From Massospora cicadina (taxonomy: Eukaryota; Entomophthoromycota; Entomophthoromycetes; Entomophthorales; Entomophthoraceae), in contig JAKSZP010006631.1 in assembly GCA_022478985.1 (NCBI GenBank), positions 179,362 to 243,361 of the forward strand: a DNA stretch of 64,000 nt. Reading direction: 5' to 3'. Shown in pieces: positions 1-11,120 of the stretch. Every line of letters starts with the position of its first letter. Position 1 is the stretch's first letter. The position numbers and the translations under genes are program-made. The notes below the pieces were generated by a model, which was given only the letters and a program-made list of their open reading frames with translations, did not search any database and was not told where the DNA came from.

Positions 1-400
1 ATTCAGGTGCATTGCATAGACCTTGTGGCTTCCTCATCAGTTGATACAACCCTTGCACAGTAATGATAGTGCATTTCTCCTGGTCTTCCATTGGCAAATT
101 GATTTTCTAAGAACCAGATACTAGATCCATCAAATAGAAAACTTTGCTTCTACCAATCAATTTAATGTGTCACCTATTCATGGTAGTGGATATGAATCCT
201 TCTTTATTATCTTATTCAGCTTTAATAATCAATCACAACCCAATTAGAGCCGTCCTTCTTCTTCACAATTAGGATAGGGCTCACCCAGGGACTTTATGAC
301 AGAACTAGAAGCCCATGCTTCACTAGTTTACTAGTTTCTTCCTCCACTAAGACTTCAGCTGCCTTTAACAAGCAAATTGGTCTTATTATAATCAGCAAGT
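1..400 (-). pseudogene. E1 reverse transcriptase, N-terminal fragment
   Basis: On the minus strand this stretch encodes the fingers and start of the palm of a gypsy RT. From about 330 downward a block reads SPILIVKKKDGSNWVVIDY, matching the conserved 'SPxxxVKKKDG...CVDYRxLN' start of Ty3/gypsy RT. Near base 1-90 another reads LYQLMRKPQGLCNAP, matching the 'MPFGLCNAPATFQ' motif. The catalytic YxDD box would lie outside the window. Stops and frameshifts separate the two blocks. The enzyme copies the element RNA into DNA inside the virus-like particle; this copy cannot be functional. The open stretch at 474-668 on the same strand is the PR-RT linker, with no domain I recognise. Confidence 0.75.
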
Positions 401-1269
401 TTTCCCCAGTGTTGACTTTGTGAATTAGATAATTCACACATCCTAAATAGTTATCATCATGAGCGAATACTTCCTAATACTTGTCAAAAAAATTGAGCAC
501 CTCCTCATGCTGTTTTTCCAGCAGATATGTGTTGCTCTGATCAACCAATAAATTGTTGCTTTCAGTCACCCCTGCTGGTAATCCAATTTCATAGAAAATA
601 CCAAAGTAGTGGAATTTCCTAAATTCATCCGTTGGGATTAGATAATCAAAATGCAATGATTTGGTCAATCTAAATCATTTACAGTTTTTACACAAAATTG
701 CCAGTAGAACTCGAATTTCTCCATGGCCTGGAATATATATTTTAAGAGCCAAATAATGCTCTACTCTTGACTTCTTATTGTGGCTTCTGACTTCTCCATA
801 CAGCAGCTCAGGTATCTCCAACATCTAACTCATGTCAACTATAGAATGCAATCCCAGAGGTATGGTTCTTGAACTCATGAACCTCAACGGAATTTCAAAG
901 TTTTCCAGGATTTCTGTCAGCATTTGTCGTCACTTTTGGGCAACTAATTGGCAACAAATAAGGATAATGACATCAGTGTAAATCTGATAATGAAATTGTT
1001 CATCCTTGTCAGTAAAGCTTCTTCATTTTTCTGATAAATTAATGGTAACGTCTGACCCAATGATGTCAACATATTATTTTCAAAGTTGTATTTAACTCCT
1101 TAGTTCCGTAGAAACTCTATCACAATCAGAATATCATAGCCTTGGTTGGCTAAAACTATTTCTGGGGCGGATACCACTAATGATCCAAATTAGAGTGGCA
1201 AAATGCTATATGCTTCATATGATATGGTTGTATTTGGCCCAGCTGTCCCATATTTTTTATTATGTTTTA

Positions 1270-1370
1270 TATCAGGCTAGATTCTCATCTTCTTCACCAG
1301 CTTGGTTGAGACAATATTGATAGTCATTCCACTGTCAACTATTACCAGCACCCTTGCTAAATTAAATAAT
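1270..1370 (-). pseudogene. E1 retropepsin-like aspartic protease remnant
   Basis: The minus strand reads VLVIVDSGMTINIVSTKLV, with the D-S-G triad of retroviral-type aspartic proteases followed by the usual hydrophobic strand. In the family this dimeric enzyme cleaves the Gag-Pol precursor. The position between the zinc knuckle of gag and the RT is as expected. The frame is short and bounded by stops. A near-identical layout (LDTGSPVKIVSTKIL) occurs in E4, so E1 and E4 are probably related lineages. The rest of the protease up- and downstream is too eroded to delimit, so the ends are approximate. Confidence 0.7.
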
Positions 1371-1429
1371 ATCAATATATGTACACTTGAAGTAATGTAA
1401 ATTTGTATTTACTGAGTCTATATCAGCAT

Positions 1430-3080
1430 TATTTGCTGAAATGAGGGTGTGAATAATTTACGCTAGTAGATCAGGAAATGATTTCTTGATTGCGCTAAGG
1501 GGGATAGAAAGTTTCGCCTCATCTAATTTGACCTCAGTCAATTCTTCCAGATTCTCTACAGCTTAAAATATTGTTCACTTATTGTTGCACATATGGCCGA
1601 GAAGCTTCCTTAATTATTTTGGGGTTGATCCCCTTTGCTCCAGATTTGGTTATAGCATTAACGTCCAAATTGACCACTTTATGCAGTTAATCCTGTGCAT
1701 CACCATTAACAAACAAATCACTAACGTCAATTTCTTCATGCAATATATTGGGGGGACGGGTTTTACTGCAGCTATAGAATGTTCCCTTGTCTAGGCCAAG
1801 GTCCCTTTTTCCAACACCTGTGAATTTTTGGACTCTCTCGCCTGGACCACCTTAATCTGTTCATTAGGCTTCTTGCATTGAACAGTGAAGTGTCCTCTTT
1901 CTCCACACTGATAACAACGTTTTTCTTTCTTATCAATACTATTGAACTCTTTGAGCTTATGCACCAGCGCGGTTCACTTATTGGACTACTTAGCACTCTC
2001 ATCCCCCTTCATAGGAGTCGAATTTTGTACTAAACTTGGTTTGAAGCTTCTATTGGGGGCATCAAATATAGCTTCTAATATCTTTGCATGATTTACAATC
2101 TGAGAATTGGTAATCTCAGTAGCAAACATTGAAGACATCATTCAATGTGTTTTAAAATAGGACCAAAGGGCCGCTTATAACGTGATCTGTACATAAAAAT
2201 GGCCAGTAAACTCACTTTGATCAAAATTTGCAATTTTTGGTAGAAACAATCAGTGAATTTGCTAAGGATTCGTCCTTCTGGAATTGGATTCCCATGTATT
2301 CTTTTTTGTGCTTCAACATATGTGTGGGACTTCCAAATTTTTATATTCTGGCCGCCTTGGACTCTACAAATGACCAGCTGTCCCCCCTATAAATGGGTAA
2401 TAATATTCAGACAAATGGTGACCAAACAGTTCATCACAGTCAAAGCCTTTTGATGATTGCCACTTCAGTAATTTCATGTCAAATAATCGGAAAAATTCAG
2501 GTGTTGTCCCAATGGAATGTGGGTAATTTTAGCACAGCTCTAAATTCCTCTAAAGTTTCTTTAGCCACCACTCTTGTTTTGTCTACTCAACTAACTTGGG
2601 GAGTGATTTTGGGCTCATCTACAAAATGGCTGTGATGTGTTTAACATATTTTATGGAATATTCAACTTCCCAACTGGAGTTCTTGGGGTCCTTTCTTCAA
2701 TGTTGGTCACCGCATAAGGCTCATATTCACATATACTAGTCTTCAACCCTTTGACTTGCTACATCAGATGCTCTATATCTGAACTGAATGCCCGCAATCA
2801 AATGTGATCCACTTCACTTTCAGTTTTCAAGAATAAATCATCTCAAACAAAATTTCCATCTTTTTTCTTTAATGATGTTACTTTTCCTAAAAACTCATTG
2901 CTGAAATTAGAGATATCTTCAACTCCTTCCTCATACTTGGACATCTCTCCTCCAATGCAGCGAATTCTTGATGATTGTCAGAAATCAAGGCGCTCTTGTA
3001 GATGGTTACCAACTCCATCCAGAGTTTTCTTGGCTCATCCTTGTACAAAACCTTATACTATTGTATCCTACTCAACTACA
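1430..3080 (-). pseudogene. E1 gag region with CCHC zinc knuckle
   Basis: This is the minus-strand stretch between the primer-binding site and protease. At 1875-1916 it encodes CYQCGERGHFTVQC, a perfect C-x2-C-x4-H-x4-C knuckle, preceded by a basic run (KKEKR). The knuckle binds RNA during particle assembly. The remainder (about 1920-3080) shows no motif I can name, but length and position fit capsid/nucleocapsid. Several stops and frameshifts interrupt it. Plus-strand open frames over this stretch are antisense shadows. Confidence 0.7.
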
Positions 3081-3081
3081 A

Positions 3082-3099
3082 TCCCTGTAGTGAGCACCA
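3082..3099 (-). promoter_or_regulatory. E1 primer-binding site
   Basis: Two bases inside the LTR end (3102), the minus strand reads TGGTGCTCACTACAGGGA. TGG next to the 5' LTR is the usual complement of a tRNA CCA end. Nearly the same site recurs in E6 and E8, in weaker form in E7, and in mutated form in E4. The tRNA species is not identified. Confidence 0.7.
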
Positions 3100-3101
3100 A
3101 A

Positions 3102-4191
3102 TGTTAAAATTTAGGGGCTTCTCTGATTGTTCAATAATAAACCCTAATTAATAACTGCACAGGTTTAATTTTTGTGCACTCTTTTTATTGCATGATAGTA
3201 TATGATTGTCAAATGCTAATAGTACGAAGACTATTATCCACAGTTGAATAGATAACCAAAGCTGGTCCAACGCTCAGCCTGAAATACTCCTCAAATTACT
3301 TCTTGATGTCTTCAGTAGATATTTATACCCTTATTCAACAAGTTGATCCACGCTCAGATCCCTAGTTTATGTCCTTTCCTCTGTTATTATAAAGTCAGCA
3401 GCATTAATGTCTCAGTTCAGCTTCACTTCCAAGGATCCCTAACCCTTACTATTTATCCTACTAAAGAGTCCCCAATTAAAAACATAAGCAATAACTTCCT
3501 GAAGATGAATAGAACTAAAACCAATAATGAATTCTTCTAATTAACTTCCTTTTATTGTGAATTATCAGGGGAATTTATAGAGCGAATTCATCACCCAACC
3601 CTCAGTTGGCGCTTCAGCCATATAAGCCATTGCTGTTGAATTTCCCTTTGGCATCTCACCATCAATGGTTCCCTATCTTGGTTAGGATTCCTTCATCAGA
3701 TATCCTCGAGATCTAAATGGAAAGGGTTAGAAAACGTGTCCCTAATGTTTTCCGCGCAATTCAGTGAATCAACAATACTTGGCTAGTGACCTGCTTAGGT
3801 AATGGGACTTGTCACCCATTATGGTAGGTTGTTAACCAACTGTTTGATTCATTGGTTGCAGGCGGCATTACTCGTCTCACAATTTGCTCCTTAAATTACC
3901 AATTGGTTAGTGATGAAACATGAAAAATCCCAATTGGCACACCTGATAGTTAATCACTGATCAACTATCAGATGCCCCTATTTCACTGGCAACTCTTCCC
4001 AATGAGATCTTAAGAATAAACCTGGATCAATCCTCAATAGATCCAAAACTGGAAAATTACTTAAAATCACTTAAACCAACATTAGCCCAAAATTGGGGTC
4101 AACTCATATCCAATTCAAACGCTATAGGGAAAAATTCCCTAGCAATCCATATTAATCTATATGGCTAAAAATGTGGGCAAAAATCCCAACA
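3102..4191 (-). repeat. E1 5' long terminal repeat (1,090 bp)
   Basis: On the minus strand the LTR begins TGTTGGGATTTTTGCCC at 4191 and ends TAAATTTTAACA at 3102. These TG...CA ends form a short imperfect inverted repeat and sit directly beside the primer-binding site. The partner LTR is outside the window, so the limits rest on the terminal motifs and the primer site alone. No coding potential; open frames inside it are chance. Confidence 0.75.
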
Positions 4192-4360
4192 CCTTTGAAG
4201 TTAAGGTAGGAGGCAGCACTAGATGTTTGGTTACAGAAGACCTTACAAAAAGACTTTTTTAGTCTTTATCTCCAATATACTCACCCTTTTTTGTAGGAAA
4301 CCAGATGGCCCCTATGCCCTTGTATAGATTATAATATTCTAAACGATGACATTGTTGTAA
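4192..4360 (+). pseudogene. Relic K, piece 1: start of a gypsy reverse transcriptase
   Basis: The plus strand encodes in broken frames the start of a Ty3/gypsy RT: EAALDVWLQKTLQKDF, then a block ending RKPDGPYAL (about 4295-4320), then CIDYNILNDDIVV (4321-4359) after a one-base frame change. This is the 'FVxKKDGxxRxCVDYRxLND' region. The palm with the YxDD box is found about 10 kb away at 14745-14993, on the same strand, across E2. I infer that both belong to one old element (K) split by later insertions. E1's LTR cuts its 5' side. Confidence 0.65.
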
Positions 4361-5119
4361 TTGTTTAATTTAATCTTCAGTTATTTATATATAGTTTAAT
4401 TTTTTGTATTATATCTAATGATTGGATTGAGGTTTCATTTTCCTCTATACATTATTTTACCTCATGGCCTCCTATTCCTAGTAGTCTTAAAGCATTATTA
4501 AATTACTGTTACAAAATTTGCTGGGCAATTTTTGACTATGTATTATAGCTGAAGAGAATAAACTTAATCCTCACAAGTGCTACTATTATTCCTTAATCTT
4601 CTGATCACTCTAGACCATGGTTTAAAATTATATCCTTTTTATAATTTAAATCTCAGTATCATACCTTGCCCATCGCCAGCATAAAAATAATTAGTAATAG
4701 TGGTTACTATAATTCAACCATCCGCTAATATCTCAATTGCAATCTGGAACAATTGCTACTTTTATAGAAATGTCGTGAGCACCTAGCGTTTGCTTTTCTC
4801 GGCATAATTTGGATATCACGCCTCTATTTTCCAGTTTTAAGTGTTGATTGGTATTTAGAAATTGCTTCAAATATGAACATTAAAATTAAGAAGAGCATAT
4901 TCAGCAGGAATGTCATCCTGGGGATCTTTTCCCAGCATAGCTGAGCCCAGCCTAAAAACAAAGTATATCTCAGAAAGCCTCATAGCCACTGCCAGTATTG
5001 AAAGTAAATTATTCTCCTTTAATTTTTCAATAAACTAACTATTTCTGTTGTTAAGATCTTCTTTATGTGAGTTCTTGTCAAGTTTAATGTCCTTAAAAAG
5101 TAACATGTACTTTTGTATG
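4361..5119. other. Unassigned AT-rich stretch inside relic K
   Basis: No conserved domain is seen on either strand. In a normal RT about 45 codons separate the block ending at 4360 from the block that resumes near 14645, so this stretch plus 14530-14645 (about 0.9 kb together) is surplus. It may be another old insertion, such as a solo LTR starting TGTTGTAATTG at 4344, itself later split by E2. No clear terminal repeat or target duplication supports that. Confidence 0.4.
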
Positions 5120-5124
5120 CTTAT
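5120..5124. repeat. E2 target-site duplication, left copy (CTTAT)
   Basis: CTTAT immediately precedes the 5' LTR of E2 and is repeated exactly at 14525-14529 after its 3' LTR. A 5-bp duplication is the usual product of gypsy integrase. Confidence 0.75.
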
Positions 5125-6737
5125 TGTAAGTCTTAGTAGCGTCCCCTCTGCTTAGAATGGGTGGTGGCACCATTTCTCACTAAAAAGGGTCTAAAGAAGG
5201 TAGCTGACCCTTTCATCTCATAGGGTGTTCTCGCCCATGTGATAGATCAGCATTGGGTAACAGCCCTTCCTCTGAAGATTCTCCTCCGGTCCCCACAAAT
5301 TTACCTTTAAAGAATTAGTATGGCAAATTGAGGGAATTTGCACTGAAATAATTGGATACGTCACCCTCATGGACTAAAAGATTCATATGAAGTTGACATC
5401 CCAGAGCCCTCAAAAACAAGGTTCAAAAGATGTAAATCTTTGGTAATGAAGCCTGATGGGCTCACACATTTATTAACTATGGATCAAGTGTCAAATCCTT
5501 GGAAAAAATTTCCAATGGTATCAGGTCAATGGGAAAAGTTGTCATCAGTTTAATACCTGCTTCAAATCCTTCAGGAGCAAAGCCCAACAGGTGTGTACCT
5601 CTTAATCAGAATGTGCCAAATGATGAATTCTTGGTCAAAATTGCCAATGGTATTGAGCCATTGAGCATGTATTGCTGATTTAAAACTTCCCTAAAAACAT
5701 CCAGCTAAAGCCCATTTGGGCATGTACTTCCAGCGTCAAATGTTACCAATTACGCCATTCCACACCTCAAAAATCAGGATCATCATATGAGGCATCTTGC
5801 TTAACCAAACGGATGCAAAAGTGACGGGTACTGGAAGTTTGGGTATTCCAAACCCGTTTCTGACCATTTGGGACCGCCCTTATGTGGAATGGCCTTGGGA
5901 AAAATTCATTGTCCATCAGGCAAGACACTATCGTGTTAACCATCAGAAATGCAGTGACAGCGCAAGTTGGGTGGCTAAAGTCGAACTGACAGCAACTTGG
6001 ACAACGCTGATTCTTTTGAAGCCAGTTCAGTTTGGCTTCATTTTTCCCCATCCTTTAAAGTTCGCCAGGTTAGGTCTAATTATGTGGTACCCAATCTTGT
6101 GCTTTTATAAGTTACTCCCTAAATTGATCATCTATTTAAACAGCCATAACACACTGAAGAGGTTGACAGTCATTTTGTTAGATTTACAATTCATTAGTAT
6201 TTTATTAAAATTCAAAGTTTTTGATTTATTCCAAATTCTTTCTTGTGGGCCCCCTATGTACTAAGACCGTGGCCCTTCAGGCCCTACATTGTCTGGACAA
6301 TACCAGTCGTGGTATTTCTAAGGCTCCTACCTATCTCCTTAGCTTAACATATAAAAATCTTCTGGTAACTTAACTTATTTTCAAGGCCATTTATGAGCAG
6401 GATGCATAAGTTCTGTGGGCTTATCAGTCTCCACTCCAAGTGAGGATCCATCCTCTCACCTTTTTTATTCTGAACCCTCCTATGCAGTATCCTAAAATAG
6501 CAGATTTAATCGTTCAACTCCCTGCGGTATAGCTTCTGGGTCTGGTTTTGCAACAGCCTGTTTCTTGACAGATTCCTTTTTTACGTTCACAGTTTATCAA
6601 CACTAAATTATCACTCGTCTCCCTACACAAGCCAATTTTGTTGAGCAGCAATGCCTATGGCATTCTGGCTTGCCTTTTGGTGCTTCTGCATCCAAATTGT
6701 CAAAGCAGTCTAAACTTTCTATGCTGTATCCATGACA
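5125..6737 (+). repeat. E2 5' LTR (1,613 bp)
   Basis: It begins TGTAAGTCTTAG and ends TCCATGACA. It aligns along its length with 11239-14524: for instance the stretch ending TAGTATGGCAAATTGAG at about 5317-5335 recurs near 11432, and the tract around 5860-5960 recurs near 13915-14010. It holds about 260 bases (6246-6508) absent from the 3' copy. The open frame at 5797-6264 and its antisense partner lie wholly in this LTR and I do not regard them as genes. Confidence 0.85.
6246..6508 (+). other. Segment present only in the 5' LTR of E2
   Basis: The 5' LTR runs from TTCTTTCTT through this segment to CTCCCTGCGGTA, whereas the 3' LTR passes almost directly from one to the other near 14306. It could be an insertion here or a deletion there. 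I see no terminal repeat, target duplication or coding motif. Confidence 0.6.
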
Positions 6738-7700
6738 TAATTGACCATCCCTAGTTTCCAGTTTTTTCCACCCTCCTTGTAGAGATGGGCGCTTTAGTGG
6801 TTACCCTTTACCAAATGAACGTTAAGTCAGTAGTTTGTCTCCTGCTATTTGTTTGGTCTGTTGTCAATTTTGTGAGCATAGTTCAAATTGCTTTGGAGGA
6901 ATTACTCCATGATAGCATGGCCCCATTGGCCGCTACCCCCACCAACTCACCCCAGGTAGTCTGTCCAGGTGTTCCTTTCCAAGAAGTTGCAAAGCAGGTC
7001 CTCGACGCCCTTGGCAAGGTGCAAATGCAATCTGCGTTTACTATGAATAATGCCGCTTTATTGTCTAATGCCCAGCAAGGTGTTCCCTTTTAGTGTGGTT
7101 GAAGGCGAAGCTCATCAGTGGGTGCAATGATTTCTGTGTTTTTGCTACTCAGTTAAATGACTCTCCCTCACTGGTCGCAGCAGTACTAGCAGCATTTAAA
7201 CCCCTGTACCTCGTTCAGAATAATTTTTTAATTATTTTCTCTTATTGCTAAAGCCTCTAGTGTGGGATCTTTAGTTGCAGCCTTCCCTGAGCAAGCCCCA
7301 GCACCTGAGATTTCATAAGATATGCTCCAACCGATTTTCTGATCTGCATTAGATTCTGCCTCCATTATTTACGTGGTTTGGTCCTTCCTATGGGAACCAT
7401 GGATCATATTTGTCAAATAGCGACTTCCATTAACGTCTCTCTTCTCCACCATCCCCACCATCAAGTTGAAAACTTTAGTTAGGTTGGCTGACGTGGTCTC
7501 AGATCTTGAACTGGTTGTTGAATCATTATCCATATTGGTTCCAGGATCATACAATGCCCCTGCGCCCAAGTTGATTCATCCTGGGTCACCTGTTGTCAAG
7601 GCTATGGTAGTCCATCTTAAGGAAGAGGGGCCCAAATCCTTACTCTCCCCAATTTTAATCCCATAAAATATCCTGATTTTCCCTTATTTGCTTCTTATTT
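6738..7700 (+). pseudogene. E2 leader and probable gag region
   Basis: This lies between the 5' LTR and the protease. The longest readable stretch (6785-7093, about 100 codons) has a hydrophobic start and an Ala/Pro-rich second half (FQEVAKQVLDALGKVQ). No CCHC knuckle or capsid signature is recognisable. Position and length are those of gag, but the sequence is too eroded for proof. The reading frame changes several times before the protease at 7760. Confidence 0.45.
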
Positions 7701-7759
7701 CTTCAGTGTCAGCAGAAATGACCATATCTATCAATAAACAGTATTCCGCCTACTTTTAA

Positions 7760-7981
7760 TTGCCAATAAAAGTTAGTATCAGAGCACACAAGGTGTTTTT
7801 TGATGTCTTAGTTGACATTGGAGCAGCGGGTAACTTTATGAGCCTAGAATTGGCCCACCAGCTTGATCTTGACCTGGACATGGGTCCTAAGGTGATGGTT
7901 GCTTCGCTGGCTTCCCAGCTATTATACAAAGTAAGGCGCCCAGCACCATTCTATTTTTCACCATTTAGCTTTTGCGATTAA
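7760..7981 (+). pseudogene. E2 aspartic protease remnant
   Basis: The translation contains FFDVLVDIGAAGNFMSLELAHQL: a retropepsin core 'xxALVDSGAxxNFIS' in which the active-site triad D-S/T-G reads D-I-G. The following NFMS...LAHQL matches the strand and helix of gypsy proteases. In the family the enzyme matures Gag-Pol. The change at the second triad residue, and stops shortly downstream, indicate loss of function. It lies between the gag region and RT, as expected. Confidence 0.7.
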
Positions 7982-8279
7982 TTCTATGAAATACCAAACT
8001 TAAGTGTTTCTGGTAATTTTGGGTCTGGGCTGGTGGCGTTGTCAGCATATAAGGATTCACTTTAAATATAATACGTTGTTGTTATCCAATGGTCAGCCAG
8101 AGGGCGAGTTTCTTTTGCTAGTTACTCTTACCATAAACTATAGGTCACAGTTTTATCACCTCCATTGTTTACCTGCAGGTTTCTCATTGGATTTTCCAAA
8201 AGTGTTGATGGGTTATCAAAGTTTTTTTAACTCTGAGAAGGCAGACTGCCTTCCCCCACATACATAGTTTGACTTGAGG

Positions 8280-8990
8280 TTCTGGAAAACAGTGCAGGTA
8301 GTGAACAAAAACTTCCCACTGTACCCGCATACAGCGGAGGGGGAGGTTGCCATCAATACATGGTTAGATGACATGCTTCAAAAGGGTTACCTCTTCAAAG
8401 AACTTTCCCTGGATGCCACCCCATTGTTTCGCTATGAAAGCTGATGGTATCTTTGTCCTTGTGTGGATTAAAGACATCTTAATAAGATCATGATCCACGA
8501 TCCCTACCCTCAGCATTTGTAACAGGCTATTGAGCGAGCATTTTTCAAAGCACGTGTGTTCTAAAAACTCGATCTTGTTAGATGCCTTTGATCAGATTTG
8601 GGTGAAGAAGGTCAGAAATAGCTTACCAAAATTTGTACAAAACAAGGCATCTTTTAGGTTTTTATTGATGCCTTCTGATCTAAAGAATGCGCTGGTCACA
8701 TTCCAGAGAATGACTTGAAGTGTACATGATCTCCAGTTTAACTGCACGGTCACATACATTAACAATATATTGGTACAATCCCCATCCCCTGAACAACATG
8801 CAAAGGACATTGAGGCATTAGTAACTGCATTAAATAAGGCATGCCTGTTCTTCAAGCCTTAAAATGCGAGTTCTCACAGGGAGGAGGTTACCTTCCACGG
8901 TAATCTTGTCTTAAAAGATGCGTGCGCCATTCCTCCAAACAAGTTGGAAGCCATCCGCAAATGGCTAGCCCCAACAACGTAAAAGCAATT
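8280..8990 (+). pseudogene. E2 reverse transcriptase, catalytic site mutated to YINN
   Basis: RT blocks occur in order on the plus strand: AINTWLDDMLQKGYLF (from about 8350), a degraded CVDYRxLNK block (about 8450-8490), a LDL block near 8570, and the catalytic loop at 8755-8766. That loop reads YINN where the family has YxDD, so both metal-binding aspartates are Asn. Each change is explained by one G-to-A step (GAT/GAC to AAT/AAC). The thumb block 'KKLFGYNRFSKK' follows near 8990. Several stops interrupt the frame. The enzyme would synthesise cDNA from element RNA; this copy cannot. Confidence 0.8.
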
Positions 8991-8999
8991 AAGAAGCTT

Positions 9000-9720
9000 T
9001 TTGGGTACAATCGTTTTTCTAAAAAGATCTCCCTGCTTTATTAAGTTAGCTGCCCCGCTTCAACCACTCAAAGGTAATAATATTCCCTTTCGTTGGACGC
9101 CTAAGTGGCAGCAGGTATTTGAGTCAATTAAAAAAGTGTTCTTATCACCCCCATCTTAAATCATGTGGATCCCTTCAAACCCTACATCATAGCATGCAAT
9201 GCCTCATCTGGTGCAGTGGAGCTGTCTTGCTTCAGGAGCATGTGGGTTGTAACATCCGTTCGCCTATCTTTCCTGCAAGTTATCTCCCACTGAACAGTCC
9301 TGGGCCATCTATAATAAGGGGTTGGCAGCTGTATCATGGGCCTTGATCTATTGGGGTATCTCTTTTTTTAGTGCTAGATGGTCCCAAACCGAGGGGGAAT
9401 TCATCAATGTTCATTGGTGGTATCTCTTAAATGGCGCTTAGCATGGATTGAAAGTGCGCACAAATCATCAAGCCCTCCTTTATTTTTGCAAGGCTCAAAG
9501 TTGGCACAATGCAGGATCAAACCTACCAAATTTTTGTACAGTTTTAACATCAAGTATGGTTTTTTTAAAGGAGCATTAAATGTATCTAACTTTCCATGTC
9601 GTAACCCTGCATATTGCCCTGCTGACTCAGATGAGGCGGAACTAATCACTGTAATCCCCCCACTCAAATCTTATCCATTGTACCTCATGGTCTTGACAGT
9701 GGACTTAGAACCTGACGCAA
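9000..9720 (+). pseudogene. E2 RNase H remnant
   Basis: The domain follows RT directly. It contains 'PYIIACNASSGAV' (Asn codon at 9198-9200), where gypsy RNase H has 'xxxCDASxxAxG', and 'KVRTNHQALLYF' (Asn codon at 9463-9465), where the family has 'TDHxxLxYF'. Both catalytic or near-catalytic aspartates are thus Asn, again G-to-A. The tail 'FLYSFNIKYGFFKGALNVSNF' matches the 'FLSRFDFxIxYRPGxxNVxAD' end that leads to integrase. The domain normally removes the RNA strand after copying. A stretch open from 9378 to 9881 covers its C-terminal half and the linker. Confidence 0.75.
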
Positions 9721-9825
9721 CTCTTATTTTGCAAGTCTTGACAGCCCAAATGGCCTGTGCAGAAGGTGTGGATCTTCTGGAGCAGTTGTCCCTCCCAGCT
9801 TTAAAACATTCCCATTATTCTTTGG

Positions 9826-10900
9826 TTGAGGGGCTCATTCAATTTCAGTCATTGGTTTTGGTTCCCCCTTCTTTGTACTGAAGTATTTCAGGCTCATCAT
9901 GATCCCCCAGCTGTCAGACATCTGGGAAATAAAAATTGGTCTGACTTACCCAAGCGTACCTATAATTGGATGGGTTTGTCAAAAGATGCTTCATTCTGGA
10001 TTTTAGACTTTGTAGCTTGTGCGCAGGGAAAGTTGGACTGGTCAGGGAAAAATGTCTTCTTCACTCCTTAAAACAGGCAGAAGGTACATGGAAATGTGTG
10101 TCCGTGGATTTTATAAATTAAACTTCCCTGTTCTAATGGGTTTACAGCAGTGATAGTTATTGTCAATCACTTTATAAAATTCTTCTTATTAATTTTCTGC
10201 GATTTGACTATTACTTCTGAGGAGACTGCTCAACTTTTTGTGCGCCATGTAGTTTCCATGTATGTCTCCCACAGAAGATTGTTAGTGACCATGGGCCCAA
10301 GTTTGCGGTGCAGTTCTGGAATGAGCTTCTGTCAATCATAAAAATTATGCCCTGTCATTCCACAGCATATCACCCCAGTCTGACGGACAAACCTAACGGG
10401 TTATTCAGATCCTTGAACAGTATTTGCGCTGCTATGCTGCAGCTGCGCAGGATACCTGAGCTATTGATCTTCCACTCACTCAGTTTGCATATAATAATGG
10501 AACGCATGCCTCCATGGGGGTTTCCCCATATGAATCATCATTGGGGTACAACCCCTTTATTTTCAGTCAGTCTGTGCCTTCACCTATAGTTTCCAGCTGT
10601 GGCTAATCATGCTGAGCATATTTGAATCACACTGTCCTTGGTTCGTTAGCATCTTACTAAGGCCATAAGCGACTACAAATGGTTTGCAGATTGGAAGTAG
10701 CCCCCAGCACATGATATAGTGGTGGGTTTATATGTCACGCTTGACATGCGTCATATGAGGATACAGGTGCCCTTTTGGAAGTTTGGAAGTAAGCTTTTTG
10801 TCCCCACTTTGTGGAGAAAATTCTGGGGTAATGGCGCTTTCTAGTTAAAATTGCCACTTAACTGGAAGCAACATCCAGTCTTCATTTTATCTCAGCTTTC
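9826..10900 (+). pseudogene. E2 integrase remnant
   Basis: The N-terminal HHCC zinc domain is seen as HHDPPAVRHLGNKN...RTYNWMGLSKD...VACAQGK (about 9890-10030), with one Cys of the CxxC pair lost. The core has 'VDFI', then 'VIVIVNHFIKFFLLIF' (from 10150; the family reads VVDRFxK), 'VSDHGPKFAVQFW' (about 10285-10320) and 'YHPSLTDKPNG' around 10370, where the glutamate codon of the DDE triad has become a stop in the frame SDGQT-stop-R. After that FAYNNGTHASMGVSPYES is readable in another frame. Integrase inserts the cDNA; the loss of the Glu codon makes this copy inactive. The chromodomain follows. Confidence 0.78.
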
Positions 10901-10950
10901 CCCGTTCAAGGGGCAATCACCACAGATCCAGAGCTGATAGTGATTGAGCA

Positions 10951-11120
10951 TGAAGAGGAGGCTGAAGTGGAGGGCATTTTGGCATCCCGCTGATCTCAGC
11001 TGCAGGTTCAATATCTCATCCCTTGGAAGGGTTATTCAGCCTATGAGAACAGTTGGTTCAGAGCTAAAGATTGTGCGAACTGCTTGGAGCTGTTTAAGGC
11101 CTTCCACGGTACACTCCCAG
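10951..11120 (+). pseudogene. E2 integrase C-terminal chromodomain
   Basis: One frame reads EVEGILASR, a stop in place of a codon at 10991, then VQYLIPWKGYSAYENSWF, followed by a helix 'AKDCANCLELFKAF'. This is the chromodomain pattern 'EVExILxxR...YLVxWKGYxxxENTWEP'. In chromoviruses the module is thought to guide integration to modified chromatin. It lies between the integrase core and the 3' LTR. The aromatic residues Y, W and W are kept. Confidence 0.82.

Larger units (their letters stand above)
1..4191 (-). mobile_element. E1: Ty3/gypsy-type LTR retrotransposon, 5' part, cut by the window edge
   Basis: Read on the minus strand the order is LTR (4191-3102), primer-binding site, gag with a zinc knuckle, aspartic protease and the N-terminal part of reverse transcriptase, which runs off the window at base 1. 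PR before RT is general for LTR elements; the Ty3/gypsy assignment rests on RT motifs. The 3' half and second LTR lie outside. All reading frames are interrupted, so this copy is dead. It abuts the plus-strand relic K at 4192, and I read it as inserted there, but the second target-site copy is not visible. Confidence 0.85.

Noticed and set aside
5797..6264. 155-codon open frame on the plus strand
   Set aside because: It sits wholly inside the 5' LTR of E2 and is not kept open in the aligned 3' LTR.
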